From Propionibacteriaceae bacterium P6A17 (GTDB lineage: Bacteria > Actinomycetota > Actinomycetes > Propionibacteriales > Propionibacteriaceae): DNA of 64,000 bases. Positions 55,351 to 63,924 of this stretch are shown here, piece by piece. The notes under the pieces were generated by a model. The model did no database searches. It was not told the DNA's origin and saw only the letters and a program-made list of their open reading frames with translations. Every line of letters begins with the position of its first letter. The stretch's first letter is position 1. The position numbers and the translations under genes are program-made. The stretch is taken from positions 1 to 64,000 of the forward strand of contig JHVD01000013.1 in NCBI GenBank assembly GCA_000619965.1. The letters run 5' to 3'.

Positions 55351-56243
55351 GCGCCCACGTCGCAGTTCTGGGGCTCGGGGCCATGGGCCTGCCCATCGCT
55401 ACGAATCTCGCTCGCCATCACGAGGTCCGTGGCTTTGACCTGTCCCGTGCGCGGCTCGACGAAGCCGCCGGTGCTGGTGTGATCCCGTCGACCTCGGCAG
55501 CGGAGGCAGTCGACGGCGTTGAATTCGTGGTGGTCGCAGTCCGCGATGGCGCGCAATTGACGTCGGTGCTGTTCGACGGGGCGATCACGGGCCTCGCGCC
55601 GGGAGCCGTCGTGGTCGTGACCTCCACCGTCGGTGCCGAGGCGGTACTCGCGGTGCGGGACCGACTCGCCACAACCGGACATCACGTCGTCGATGCACCA
55701 GTGTCTGGTGGCCCGGTCCGCGCTGGGACGGGTGACCTCCTCATCATGGCAGGTGCGGACGAGCCAGTCCTCGAACGGAGCCGCTCGCTGCTTGAGGACA
55801 TGGCCAGCAACCTTGTCATCGCAGGCGGCGTGGGCGATGGCCAGAACATGAAGGTGGTCAATCAGCTCCTCTGCGGGATCCACACGGCAGCCGCAGCGGA
55901 GGCCCTGGCGCTGGCCCAGGCACTCGGGCTCGATCTGGATCAGTGCGTGCAGGTGTTTGGGCAGGGGGCCGCGGCGTCGTTCATGCTGGCCGATCGCGGC
56001 CCGCGCATGGCGCAGCAGCTCCGTAACGAAGAGCCACCGTTGCGGTCCCGGCTTGACGTCATCGCGAAGGACATGAAGCTCGTTGCCGATCTGACTCGCG
56101 GCCTGGGCGTGCCGACGCCACTTGCCGGTGCGGGTGATCATGCCTACCGGCTCGCCATGCTCCTGGGCCTGCAGTCCCAAGACGACTCCATCATGGCTCC
56201 GCTGTTTGCGGGCCAGCTCACCCAGAAGGGGAAGACATGCTGA
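55347..56243 (+). CDS. 3-hydroxyisobutyrate/L-threonate dehydrogenase-like oxidoreductase
   Basis: The 298-residue protein belongs to the beta-hydroxyacid dehydrogenase family: VLGLGAMGLPIATNLARHHE (NAD-binding), VDAPVSGGPVRAGTGDLLIM (substrate), and NMKVVNQLLCGIHTAAAAEA, with the catalytic Lys. The KVVNQLL-G-H-AAAAEA form is close to LtnD, the L-threonate dehydrogenase. It would oxidise a sugar acid or hydroxy acid. It overlaps the previous gene by 4 bases and the next by 7. Confidence 0.87.
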   Translation: MSAHVAVLGLGAMGLPIATNLARHHEVRGFDLSRARLDEAAGAGVIPSTSAAEAVDGVEFVVVAVRDGAQLTSVLFDGAITGLAPGAVVVVTSTVGAEAVLAVRDRLATTGHHVVDAPVSGGPVRAGTGDLLIMAGADEPVLERSRSLLEDMASNLVIAGGVGDGQNMKVVNQLLCGIHTAAAAEALALAQALGLDLDQCVQVFGQGAAASFMLADRGPRMAQQLRNEEPPLRSRLDVIAKDMKLVADLTRGLGVPTPLAGAGDHAYRLAMLLGLQSQDDSIMAPLFAGQLTQKGKTC

Positions 56244-58198
56244 TCCACGTGGCCACGACTGGCTCCGACCAGCACTCCGGCACCGTCGATGCCCCGTTCG
56301 CGACGATCAATCGCGCGGCGGCAATTGCCAAGCCGGGCGACACCGTCGTCGTGCACGAGGGCACCTATCGTGAGTGGGTGCAGCCTCCCAGAGGCGGAGC
56401 CAGCGACAGTCGTCGAATCACGTTTCAGCCCGCCGACGGCGAGCACGTGGTCATCAAGGGATCCGAGGTCGTGGATGCCTGGGTGCCGGACGAGGGACTC
56501 TGGCGGGCCACTGTGCCCAACGCCTTGTTTGGTGACTTCAATCCATTTGCCGAACCTGTCGCTGGTGACTGGCTGGTGCGCCCGACGGCAGAAGATGCCC
56601 AGGTGCACCTGGGCCAGGTCTACGTCGATGGAGTCGCCTTGCCCGAGGTTTCTTCCGTCGAGGCGCTCCGACGCCACCCGAGCTCTTCGAGGGTCGTGGA
56701 CGACTGGACCGGAGTTTCGCTGGGGGAACGCGCATTCGCAGGTGGCTGGCACGCCAGCGTCGGGCCGGACAGCACGACGATCCACCTGGCACTGGCCGAA
56801 GGCGACCCGCGCGACGCGCTTGTTGAGATCAACGTGCGTCGCTCCGTGTTCCAACCGGTGCTGAACCACGTGGACTTCATCACGGTGCGGGGCTTTGAGC
56901 TCGCCCAAGCGGCCACCCCGTGGGCCCCGCCGACGGCGGATCAGCCGGGCCTCATCGGCGTCAACTGGGCCAAGGGCTGGATCATCGAGGACAACGTGAT
57001 CCACGACGCCAAGTGCTCTGCCGTCTCGCTTGGCAAGGAGATTCGCACGGGGCACAATTTCGCGACAAGCCGGCGTGACAAGCCGGGTTACCAGTACCAG
57101 CTCGAGTCGGTGTTCACCGCGCGGCACTTGGGGTGGTCGCGAGAACGCATCGGTTCGCACATCGTGCGGCGCAACCACATTCACCACTGCGGCCAGAACG
57201 GCATTGTTGGCCATTTGGGGTGCGTCTTCTCCGTCATCGAGGACAACCACATTCACGACATCGGAGTGAGCCGGGAGTTCTACGGTCACGAAATCGCGGG
57301 CATCAAGCTGCACGCTGGAGTGGACGTGCGCATCGAGAGCAACCATGTGCATGACTGCTCGCTCGGCCTTTGGCTGGACTGGCAGACACAGGGCACGCGG
57401 GTCACGCGCAATGTGCTGCATGACAACAGTCGAGACCTGTTCGTCGAGGTGAGCCACGGGCCGTACGTCGTGGACCACAACGTCTTTGCTTCTCCCGCGT
57501 CCATCGAAAACTTCAGTCAGGGCGGTGCCTATGTCGCGAATCTGATCCTCGGCTCCGTGCGTCAGGAGCCGGTGATCGATCGTGCCACTCCATATCATGT
57601 GCCCCACAGCACGGAGGTCGCTGGCTACGCCATCATCGTCGGCGGAGATGATCGTTTCATCGGAAACATCTTCGGCGACGGACAGGGCCGGCAGGCCTAC
57701 GCCGTAGAGCTTCCGGAGATTGCCTCAGTCGGATATGGAACGGCCATCTACGACGGGTTCCCCACCAGCCCAGAGGCGTACTTCGCGATCGTCGAGAGCC
57801 AAAGTGGCGACCACCGTCGCTTTGGCACGGTCCGGCAGGCCGTCGATATCGGCGACAACTGCTATCTCGGCGCCGCAGCATCGCTCGCGGACGAGCGGGG
57901 GGCTGTCCGCGTCCCCGACGGTGACGCACGTCTCACCGTTGCGGGGGATGGGCAGGTGTCGCTGACACTCAATCTCTCGGGCGTGCCGACCCTGCCCGAA
58001 GGGGTTGCGCGACGCCTCGGGCACGTGCGCTTCGTGGGCGCCGATTTCGAGGAGCCCGACGGCAGACCTCTTGGGCTGGACGTCGACCTCGTGGGGGCCA
58101 TCCGCGACGGTCAGGGCGCCGTCGGGCCAGTGGCCGCGCTCGCGAACGGTGCTTGGTCTGGAGTCGTGTGGGCACCGCGGGAAGGTGGTGCGCGATGA
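56237..58198 (+). CDS. Cytoplasmic right-handed parallel beta-helix protein
   Basis: The 653-residue protein starts VATTGSDQHSGTVDAPFATI and continues to AAAIAKPGDTVVVHEGTYRE, the usual lead of pectate-lyase-like beta-helix enzymes. Beta-helix coils with Asn/His ladders follow: WIIEDNVIHDAKCSAVS, VRRNHIHHCGQNGIVG, VIEDNHIHDIG, RIESNHVHDCSLGLWLDWQT. The overall form, including PNALFGDFNPFAEPVAGDWL, recalls GH141-like glycoside hydrolases. There is no signal peptide, so it should act inside the cell on an imported glycoside. The activity is not known; lyase or epimerase activity is also possible. Confidence 0.8.
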   Translation: MLIHVATTGSDQHSGTVDAPFATINRAAAIAKPGDTVVVHEGTYREWVQPPRGGASDSRRITFQPADGEHVVIKGSEVVDAWVPDEGLWRATVPNALFGDFNPFAEPVAGDWLVRPTAEDAQVHLGQVYVDGVALPEVSSVEALRRHPSSSRVVDDWTGVSLGERAFAGGWHASVGPDSTTIHLALAEGDPRDALVEINVRRSVFQPVLNHVDFITVRGFELAQAATPWAPPTADQPGLIGVNWAKGWIIEDNVIHDAKCSAVSLGKEIRTGHNFATSRRDKPGYQYQLESVFTARHLGWSRERIGSHIVRRNHIHHCGQNGIVGHLGCVFSVIEDNHIHDIGVSREFYGHEIAGIKLHAGVDVRIESNHVHDCSLGLWLDWQTQGTRVTRNVLHDNSRDLFVEVSHGPYVVDHNVFASPASIENFSQGGAYVANLILGSVRQEPVIDRATPYHVPHSTEVAGYAIIVGGDDRFIGNIFGDGQGRQAYAVELPEIASVGYGTAIYDGFPTSPEAYFAIVESQSGDHRRFGTVRQAVDIGDNCYLGAAASLADERGAVRVPDGDARLTVAGDGQVSLTLNLSGVPTLPEGVARRLGHVRFVGADFEEPDGRPLGLDVDLVGAIRDGQGAVGPVAALANGAWSGVVWAPREGGAR

Positions 58199-59970
58199 CC
58201 ACGATCTTCAATGATCCGGCGGAATTCACCGAGGAGTCGCTGCAAGGCTTCGTCCGACTTCATGGTGCCGGGTTGCGTGCCGTGCCCGGCGGCGTGGTCC
58301 GACGTGGACGCGCGGCAGAGCCCAGAGTGGCGGTGATCTTGGGGGGCGGCTCGGGCCACTACCCGGCCTTTGCGGGACTCGTCGGACCAGGGTTCGGAGC
58401 TGGGGCTGTGGTCGGGAACCTGTTCACGTCCCCCTCGACGGCGCAGGCCTACTCTGTGGGACATGCGGCCGACCAAGGTGCGGGTGTGATCTTCACCTAC
58501 GGCAATTATGCCGGCGACGTCATGAACTTCGGGCTGGCCGGTGAGCGGCTGGGCGAGGACGGGGTGGCGGCCAGGCAGGTCATCGTCACGGACGACATCG
58601 CGAGTGCGCCGCCCTCGCGCTCGAGCGAGCGCCGGGGCATTGCGGGCGACTTCATCGTGTTCAAGATCATGGGTGCCGCGGCTGAGCGCGGAATGGCCCT
58701 CGACGAAGTCGTCGCGTTCGGCGAGCGGGCGAACGCAGTCACCTACTCGTTGGGGGTCGCCTTCTCGGGCTGCACCTTCCCCGGCGCCAAGGAACCGCAC
58801 TTCACCGTCCCTGCGGGGAAGATGGGCCTCGGTCTCGGAATCCATGGTGAGCCCGGGCTCGAGGACATCGACTGGATGCCCGCCCGCGAGCTTGCACGGC
58901 TACTCGTGGAGCGAGTGCTCGAGGAACGTCCCGCAGGGGCGTCGGGCCGCGTCGCGGTGCTGCTCAACGGCCTTGGCTCGACAAAGCAGGAGGAGCTCTT
59001 CCTGCTTTGGGGACATGTGGCCGAACTGTTGGAGGACCGCGGGTTGGAGCTCGTCGCCCCGGAGGTGGGCGAGCTTGTCACCAGTCTTGACATGGGCGGG
59101 GTGTCGTTGACCGTCGCCTGGCTCGACGAGGAGCTGGAGTCGCTGTGGCTCGACCCGGCCCTGACGCCTGCATGGCAGCGCGGCCACGTTGTCGCCCAAG
59201 CACTCGGTGATGATGACGTGCTCGAAGAGGTCGTCGGTGTCGATGAGTTCCCTGAGGCCAGCGCCGACTCGCAGGCCGTCGCAGGGGTCATCGCGAGCGC
59301 CCTGACCGCGGCAGCCAACGTGGTTCGTGAGTGTGAGCACGACCTCGGTCGCGTCGACGCGGTGGCCGCCGACGGTGACCACGGTCGGGGCATGGTCAAG
59401 GGAACGCGGGCAGCGGAAGCCGCGGCTCGAACCGCCAGCGCCCGCGGCGCAGGGGCTCGTACTCTGCTCGAGCATGCAGCAGACGCCTGGGCTGCGGAGG
59501 CTGGTGGAACGTCGGGGGTGCTCTGGGGTGCAGGGCTTCGAGCCTTTGCCCGCTGTCTCGATGACACGCATCGCCCTGACGCCAACGCCGTGTCGAGGGG
59601 CGCCCAGGCATTCGTTGCAGCAGTGCAGCAGCTTGGTGGTGCCGCCGAGGGTGACAAGACGTTCGTTGACGCCGCCCTGCCCTTTGCTCGAGGACTTGCT
59701 GACCGGCTCGCAGCCGCATCGAGCCTTGCGCTGGCTTGGGAGGGAGCAGTTCATGCAGCGATCGAGGCGGCCGAAGGCACGGCTTCGCTGGAGCCCAAGA
59801 AGGGGCGTGCTCGACCACTGCGGGAGCGCAGCCTCGGTCACCCAGACCCGGGTGCACTCTCGTTCGGACTGGTGGTGGAAGCCGTCGGGGCGGAGATCTT
59901 CGGTACCGAAGCGGGTGCAGGAATCGCGTCGGCGCGAAGGGCAAGCGAAGGATTGGAAGGAACGGAATGA
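58195..59970 (+). CDS. Fused DhaK-DhaL kinase (dihydroxyacetone/erythrulose kinase-like)
   Basis: From ATG 58195 (overlap of 4 bases with the previous gene) the protein has 591 residues. The DhaK part (1-330) has ILGGGSGHYPAFAGLVGPGF, NYAGDVMNFGLA and GIHGEPG with the His that in DhaK proteins binds the keto group of the substrate. The DhaL part (about 375-580) has AADGDHGRGMVKG (Mg/ADP-binding) and GGTSGVLWGAGL. Single-chain ATP-dependent kinases of this type act on dihydroxyacetone, D- or L-erythrulose and apulose. With the RpiB-like isomerase behind it, a C4/C5 keto-sugar is most likely. Confidence 0.9.
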   Translation: MTTIFNDPAEFTEESLQGFVRLHGAGLRAVPGGVVRRGRAAEPRVAVILGGGSGHYPAFAGLVGPGFGAGAVVGNLFTSPSTAQAYSVGHAADQGAGVIFTYGNYAGDVMNFGLAGERLGEDGVAARQVIVTDDIASAPPSRSSERRGIAGDFIVFKIMGAAAERGMALDEVVAFGERANAVTYSLGVAFSGCTFPGAKEPHFTVPAGKMGLGLGIHGEPGLEDIDWMPARELARLLVERVLEERPAGASGRVAVLLNGLGSTKQEELFLLWGHVAELLEDRGLELVAPEVGELVTSLDMGGVSLTVAWLDEELESLWLDPALTPAWQRGHVVAQALGDDDVLEEVVGVDEFPEASADSQAVAGVIASALTAAANVVRECEHDLGRVDAVAADGDHGRGMVKGTRAAEAAARTASARGAGARTLLEHAADAWAAEAGGTSGVLWGAGLRAFARCLDDTHRPDANAVSRGAQAFVAAVQQLGGAAEGDKTFVDAALPFARGLADRLAAASSLALAWEGAVHAAIEAAEGTASLEPKKGRARPLRERSLGHPDPGALSFGLVVEAVGAEIFGTEAGAGIASARRASEGLEGTE

Positions 59971-60437
59971 AGCAGTATCGAGTGGTGGTGGCGGCAGATC
60001 AAGCGGGTGTCGCCTACAAGGACGCCATCGCGCGGGCACTCGCCGAGGATCCTCGCGTGTCTGAAGTGATTGACGTGGGCGTAGCCGCAGACTCGGACGA
60101 GACCGCGTATCCGCTGGTGGGGCACGAAGGGGCCAGCGTAATCGCCGAAGGGCGCGCGGACCGCGGCGTGTTCGTCTGCGGTACGGGCATGGGCATGGCC
60201 ATTGCGGCCAACAAGGTGCCAGGGGTCCGAGCATCGACCGCACACGATTCGTACTCGGTGGAACGTCTTGTGCGTTCGAACAACGCTCAAGTGCTGTGCC
60301 TGGGGCAGCGCGTCATCGGGCCTGAGCTGGCGCTACGGCTGGCGAAGGAGTTCTTGAACTATGAGTTCGACCCGAACTCCGCATCTGCGCGCAAGGTTGC
60401 AATCATTGCCGAACAGGAGCGCGCTCGGTCCATGTGA
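59967..60437 (+). CDS. RpiB/LacAB-type sugar phosphate isomerase
   Basis: The 156-residue protein starts at ATG 59967, overlapping the kinase stop by 4 bases. It has VVVAADQAGVAYKDAI, GVFVCGTGMGMAIAANKVPG with the catalytic Cys, and HDSYSVERLVRSNNAQVLCL. In tetritol pathways related isomerases (DerI, EryI) convert erythrulose-phosphate to erythrose-4-phosphate, which would link the cluster to the pentose phosphate pathway. That assignment is inferred from the neighbouring kinase. Confidence 0.9.
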   Translation: MKQYRVVVAADQAGVAYKDAIARALAEDPRVSEVIDVGVAADSDETAYPLVGHEGASVIAEGRADRGVFVCGTGMGMAIAANKVPGVRASTAHDSYSVERLVRSNNAQVLCLGQRVIGPELALRLAKEFLNYEFDPNSASARKVAIIAEQERARSM

Positions 60438-60474
60438 GTCCAGCGAACACGGCCCGCGAAAGTTGCCGGGCGCT

Positions 60475-60521
60475 GCCTACCGAGGGGTCGGGGCTTCCCG
60501 GCCCCTCGTGGTGTCTGTGGG
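60475..60521 (+). repeat. 47-bp direct repeat, right copy (terminator-like hairpin)
   Basis: Identical to 49929-49975 in the same orientation; see that entry for the hairpin. It lies 37 bases past the rpiB-like stop and closes the sugar island. The rest of 60438-60735 shows no gene and must hold the promoter of the ROK-kinase pair. Confidence 0.9.
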
Positions 60522-60735
60522 AAACCTGCCATCGCCAGCCGGCGCCCAGCCGGCCGATCTCCCGTCCGCCCGTCTGGCCGACTGGCCGATATGCGACGAC
60601 GGACTGTCCGGCACCCGCCCGACTGGGATTCGCGACGACGGACTGCGCGTTTGCGCCGCTGCCGGGGCCGCCCGCAGGTTGCGCTCCTAGGATGTCTGAT
60701 GAATCAGGTTGGATTCCGAACTGGAGGATGATGCC

Positions 60736-61650
60736 ATGCTGGCGTGCGACATCGGCGGCACGAAGATCGCCGGCGGCATCGTCGACGGCGACGAGGTGCG
60801 GCTGCTCGCCCAGGTGCCGACGCCCGCGCAGTCCGGGCCCGACGCGCTGATCGACGCCGCGTGGGGGCTCGCGCAGCGCATCATCGACGAGCAACTCGCC
60901 TCGGGCGGGGCGCGGCCCGAAGTGCTCGCCGTCGCCTCGGCGGGCGTGATCGACCCGATCGCCGGGCGGGTCACCGCCGCCACCGACGCCATCGCCGGCT
61001 GGGCGGGCACCCCGCTGCGCGACGAGCTCGCCGCCCGCTTCGGCGCCGACGTCCACGTCCTCAACGACGTCCACGCCCACACCCTCGGCGAGTACGTCCA
61101 CGGCCGGGGACGCGGGCACCGCTCCATGCTGCTCATCGCGGCAGGCACGGGCATCGGTGGCGGCTTCGTCGTCGACGGGCAGCTCGTGCTCGGCCAGTCG
61201 TTCGTCGCGGGCCACGTCGGGCACGTCGACGTCGTCGGCGCCGATGACGTCCCCTGCTCGTGCGGCCGCACCGGCCACGTCGAGGGCCTCGCCTCGGGCA
61301 CCGGCATCGAACAGCACTACCTGCGCCGCACCGGCCAGCGCCGCACCGGCGGCGAAATCGCCCGTCTGGCAAGCACCGACGACGACGCCCGCGCCTGCAT
61401 CGTGGCGGCGGGGGAGGCGTTGGGCCGCTCGATCGGCGGATTCCTCAACAGCTTCGACCCGGGCCTGGTGGTGCTCGCCGGGTCGGTCGTGCGCGCCGGC
61501 GACGAGTGGCTCGCCGCCGTCCACGACGGCATCGCGGCCTCCGCCATGGACGCCGTCGCCCAGACCCCGATCCAACTGGCCCAACTCGACAACGCGGCGC
61601 TCGTCGGCGCCGCCTGCTGGGCCGACACCAACCGGAAGGAACGCCCATGA
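60736..61650 (+). CDS. nanK: ROK-family kinase (probable N-acetylmannosamine kinase)
   Basis: From ATG 60736, with GGAGG eight bases before it, the protein has 304 residues. It has the ATP motif CDIGGTKIAGGIV, AAGTGIGGGFVVDG, and GHVGHVDVV with the ROK His. The zinc motif reads CSCGRTGHVE, so the third Cys of the usual CxCGxxGCxE is His. Coupling to nanE by a 4-base overlap supports ManNAc kinase. Confidence 0.82.
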   Translation: MLACDIGGTKIAGGIVDGDEVRLLAQVPTPAQSGPDALIDAAWGLAQRIIDEQLASGGARPEVLAVASAGVIDPIAGRVTAATDAIAGWAGTPLRDELAARFGADVHVLNDVHAHTLGEYVHGRGRGHRSMLLIAAGTGIGGGFVVDGQLVLGQSFVAGHVGHVDVVGADDVPCSCGRTGHVEGLASGTGIEQHYLRRTGQRRTGGEIARLASTDDDARACIVAAGEALGRSIGGFLNSFDPGLVVLAGSVVRAGDEWLAAVHDGIAASAMDAVAQTPIQLAQLDNAALVGAACWADTNRKERP

Positions 61651-62330
61651 ATCCGCTCGTTGCCGCCTTGCAGGGGCAGCTCATCGTCTCGTGCCAGGCC
61701 TACCCGGGGGAGCCGATGCGCCACCCGGACACCATGGCGCAGGTGGCCGCCGCCGTCGTCGAGGGAGGCGCGCGCGGCGTCCGCCTCCAGGGGCTCGAGG
61801 ACATCCGCCAGGCGGCCGCGGTCGTCGACGTGCCCATCATCGGACTGGTCAAGGAGGGCCACGAGGGCGTCTACATCACCCCCACCCTCGCGCTGGCCCG
61901 AGGCTGCGCCGACGCCGGCGCGCAGATCGTCGCGCTCGACGCCACCGACCGTCCCCGCGCCGACGGGCTCACCGTCGCGCAGACCATCGCCGGCCTGCGC
62001 GAGACGCACCCGGACGTGATCGTGATGGCCGACTGCGACTCCATCGAGACCGCCCGCCACGCCGCGGCCGCCGGCGCCGACGTGCTCGGCACCACGCTCG
62101 CCGGCTACACCGACGCGCGCGCCAAGACCGACGGCCCCGACCTCGAACTCCTTCGCGAGATCGTCGCCGAGTTCCCCGAGCACCCCGTGTTCGCCGAGGG
62201 GCGGGTCCACACGCCCGCACAGGCGAGGGCCTGCATCGACGCCGGGGCGCACGCGGTCGTCGTCGGCACCGCGATCACGCACCCCACGTCGATCACGCGC
62301 TGGTTCGACGCCGCCGTCCGCGGCCTCTGA
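61647..62330 (+). CDS. nanE: N-acetylmannosamine-6-phosphate 2-epimerase
   Basis: The 227-residue TIM barrel starts QGQLIVSCQAYPGEPMRHPD-like and carries ARGVRLQGLEDIRQAA, IIGLVKEGHEGVYITPTL, VMADCDSIETARHAAAAGAD, LGTTLAGYT and VFAEGRVHTPAQA, all typical of NanE. It converts ManNAc-6-P to GlcNAc-6-P in sialic acid catabolism. The other nan genes are not in this window. Confidence 0.95.
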   Translation: MNPLVAALQGQLIVSCQAYPGEPMRHPDTMAQVAAAVVEGGARGVRLQGLEDIRQAAAVVDVPIIGLVKEGHEGVYITPTLALARGCADAGAQIVALDATDRPRADGLTVAQTIAGLRETHPDVIVMADCDSIETARHAAAAGADVLGTTLAGYTDARAKTDGPDLELLREIVAEFPEHPVFAEGRVHTPAQARACIDAGAHAVVVGTAITHPTSITRWFDAAVRGL

Positions 62331-62356
62331 GTCCCACGGCGCCCCACAGACACGCC

Positions 62357-62392
62357 CGACGGCGCCCCGGCCACGCAGGCAGGGCGCCGTCG
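62357..62392. terminator. Bidirectional hairpin terminator between nanE and the FAH-family gene
   Basis: Perfect 11-base arms (CGACGGCGCCC and complement) with a 14-base loop lie between two convergent genes. No T-run is seen on either side. Confidence 0.75.
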
Positions 62393-62401
62393 GTGCGGGT
62401 G

Positions 62402-63175
62402 TCAGGGGCGCGGACCCGTCGGGTTGGCGAGGGTGCCCAGCCGCTCGATCGTGATCGCGACGGTGTCCCCGTCGGCCATCTCGCCCGCCCCCGACGGGGT
62501 GCCCGTGAGCAACACGTCGCCCGGCGACAGCGTAATCGACCGGGACACCGCCACCACCAGGTCGCGGATCGTGCGCCTGAGCCTCGACGTCCGGCTGCGC
62601 TGCACCTCGCGCCCGGACAGCGAGGTGACCAGCGCGAGATCGGAGGCCTCGTCGAGGGTGAGGTCGGTTTCCACCCACGGCCCGAGCGGGCAGAACGTGT
62701 CGGAGCCCTTGCCGCGCATCCACTGCGGGTCGCTCGTCTGCCAGCCACGGGCGCACACGTCGTTGGCGATCGTGTAGCCGGCGATCGCTTTCTCGACGTC
62801 GCCCGGCGCCAGATCGCGGCCGCCGCGGCCGATGACGACGGCCAACTCGCCCTCGAAGCACAGCGCCCCGGCGCCGTCGGGCCTGACGATCAGGTCCCCG
62901 GGGCCGCACACCGCCGTCGGGGGCTTGAGGAACGTCAGCGGGAATGTGAACTCGCCGCGCTGCTCCCCGTCGGCGAGGTAGTTGTCGCCGAAGCCGAGGA
63001 TCTTCGTCGGCACCACCGGCGCGAGCAGCCGCACCTCGTCGAGCCCCACCGTCTCACCGGAAGGCGCGGCGTCACCCGCGTACGGATCGCCGTCGAGGAG
63101 CGCGACGACGCCCCGCGCCTCGTCGAGGCTGCCGTGCACGGCCCGGCCACCGAGCTCGCACCGTACGACCTTCAT
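62402..63175 (-). CDS. Fumarylacetoacetate hydrolase-family protein
   Basis: The 257-residue protein has the FAH C-terminal domain with its acidic metal ligands: CFEGELAVVIGRGGRDLAPG, AGYTIANDVCARGWQ and SDTFCPLGPWVETDL, then VLLTGTPSGAGEMADGDTVA. It probably hydrolyses or decarboxylates a 2-oxo acid. It lies 11 bases downstream of the FadR-type regulator, so it is probably under its control. Confidence 0.9.
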   Translation of the reverse strand: MKVVRCELGGRAVHGSLDEARGVVALLDGDPYAGDAAPSGETVGLDEVRLLAPVVPTKILGFGDNYLADGEQRGEFTFPLTFLKPPTAVCGPGDLIVRPDGAGALCFEGELAVVIGRGGRDLAPGDVEKAIAGYTIANDVCARGWQTSDPQWMRGKGSDTFCPLGPWVETDLTLDEASDLALVTSLSGREVQRSRTSRLRRTIRDLVVAVSRSITLSPGDVLLTGTPSGAGEMADGDTVAITIERLGTLANPTGPRP

Positions 63176-63186
63176 CGGCCCGCCCC

Positions 63187-63924
63187 TCAGCTCGTGGCCC
63201 GCTCGCGCGCGCCCTGGAGGTTGCGCAGGAGCGGCTTGTAGTGGTCGCGGACGGCGTCGTGGTAGGCGTCGACGTCGCCGGCCTCGGCCGCGTCGGCGAT
63301 GGCGCGGTGGGCGTCGACGGTCTCCCGGATGTCGACGGGGTCCGGGGCGCCCAGGCGCGGGCTGGTGCGCATGTGCACGTCCCAGAAGGCCTCCGTGAGC
63401 TGGCGGAAGAGGCGGTTGTCAAGCGGCGACAGCAGCCTTGAGTGGAAGAAGCGGTCCTGTTCGGCGAAGGCCTCGCCGCGCTCGGTGCGGCGCACCATCT
63501 CGTCGACGGCGGCGTGGAGCTCGGCGTCGTGTCGGCCCTTCCAGGCGCGGCAGACGGCGGGCGCGAAGGCGTGGTCGAGCGCGGCGCGGACCTCGACGAT
63601 CTCGGCGAGGGAGCGGTAGTCGTCGCCCGGGTTGAGCAGGCCTCGGAACACGAGGAGCTCGACCATCGGGTGCATCGAGACGTTGCCGACGAACATGCCG
63701 TGACCGTGCCGCACCTCGACGATGTCCAGCGCGCTGAGGGTGCGCACGGCTTCCCGCACGGAGGAGCGCGAGACGCCGAGCGACTCGCACATCTGGGTCT
63801 CGGTGGGCAGGGGGTCGCCCGGCTCGAGGTGGGTGCGCAGGATGTAGTCCTTGATCTCGGACATGGTGGTGCTGGCTTGACTGCGTGCGCGGGACTTGTT
63901 CGCCGTTGTCGGGTCGGGGTTCAT
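63187..63924 (-). CDS. FadR-subfamily GntR regulator
   Basis: The 245-residue protein has a winged helix (about 22-88: DYILRTHLEPGDPLPTETQM, SLGVSRSSVREAVRTL) and an FCD ligand domain with the usual metal/His pattern (AALDHAFAPAV, DRFFHSRLLSPLDNRLF, VDAHRAIADAAEAGD). It could control the FAH-family gene next to it and the nanKE pair. The upstream bases 63940-63970 contain two TGATCGA words (TGATCGAATTGTGATCGA), a possible operator. The ATG is at 63924 with AAGGATG upstream. Confidence 0.88.
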   Translation of the reverse strand: MNPDPTTANKSRARSQASTTMSEIKDYILRTHLEPGDPLPTETQMCESLGVSRSSVREAVRTLSALDIVEVRHGHGMFVGNVSMHPMVELLVFRGLLNPGDDYRSLAEIVEVRAALDHAFAPAVCRAWKGRHDAELHAAVDEMVRRTERGEAFAEQDRFFHSRLLSPLDNRLFRQLTEAFWDVHMRTSPRLGAPDPVDIRETVDAHRAIADAAEAGDVDAYHDAVRDHYKPLLRNLQGARERATS

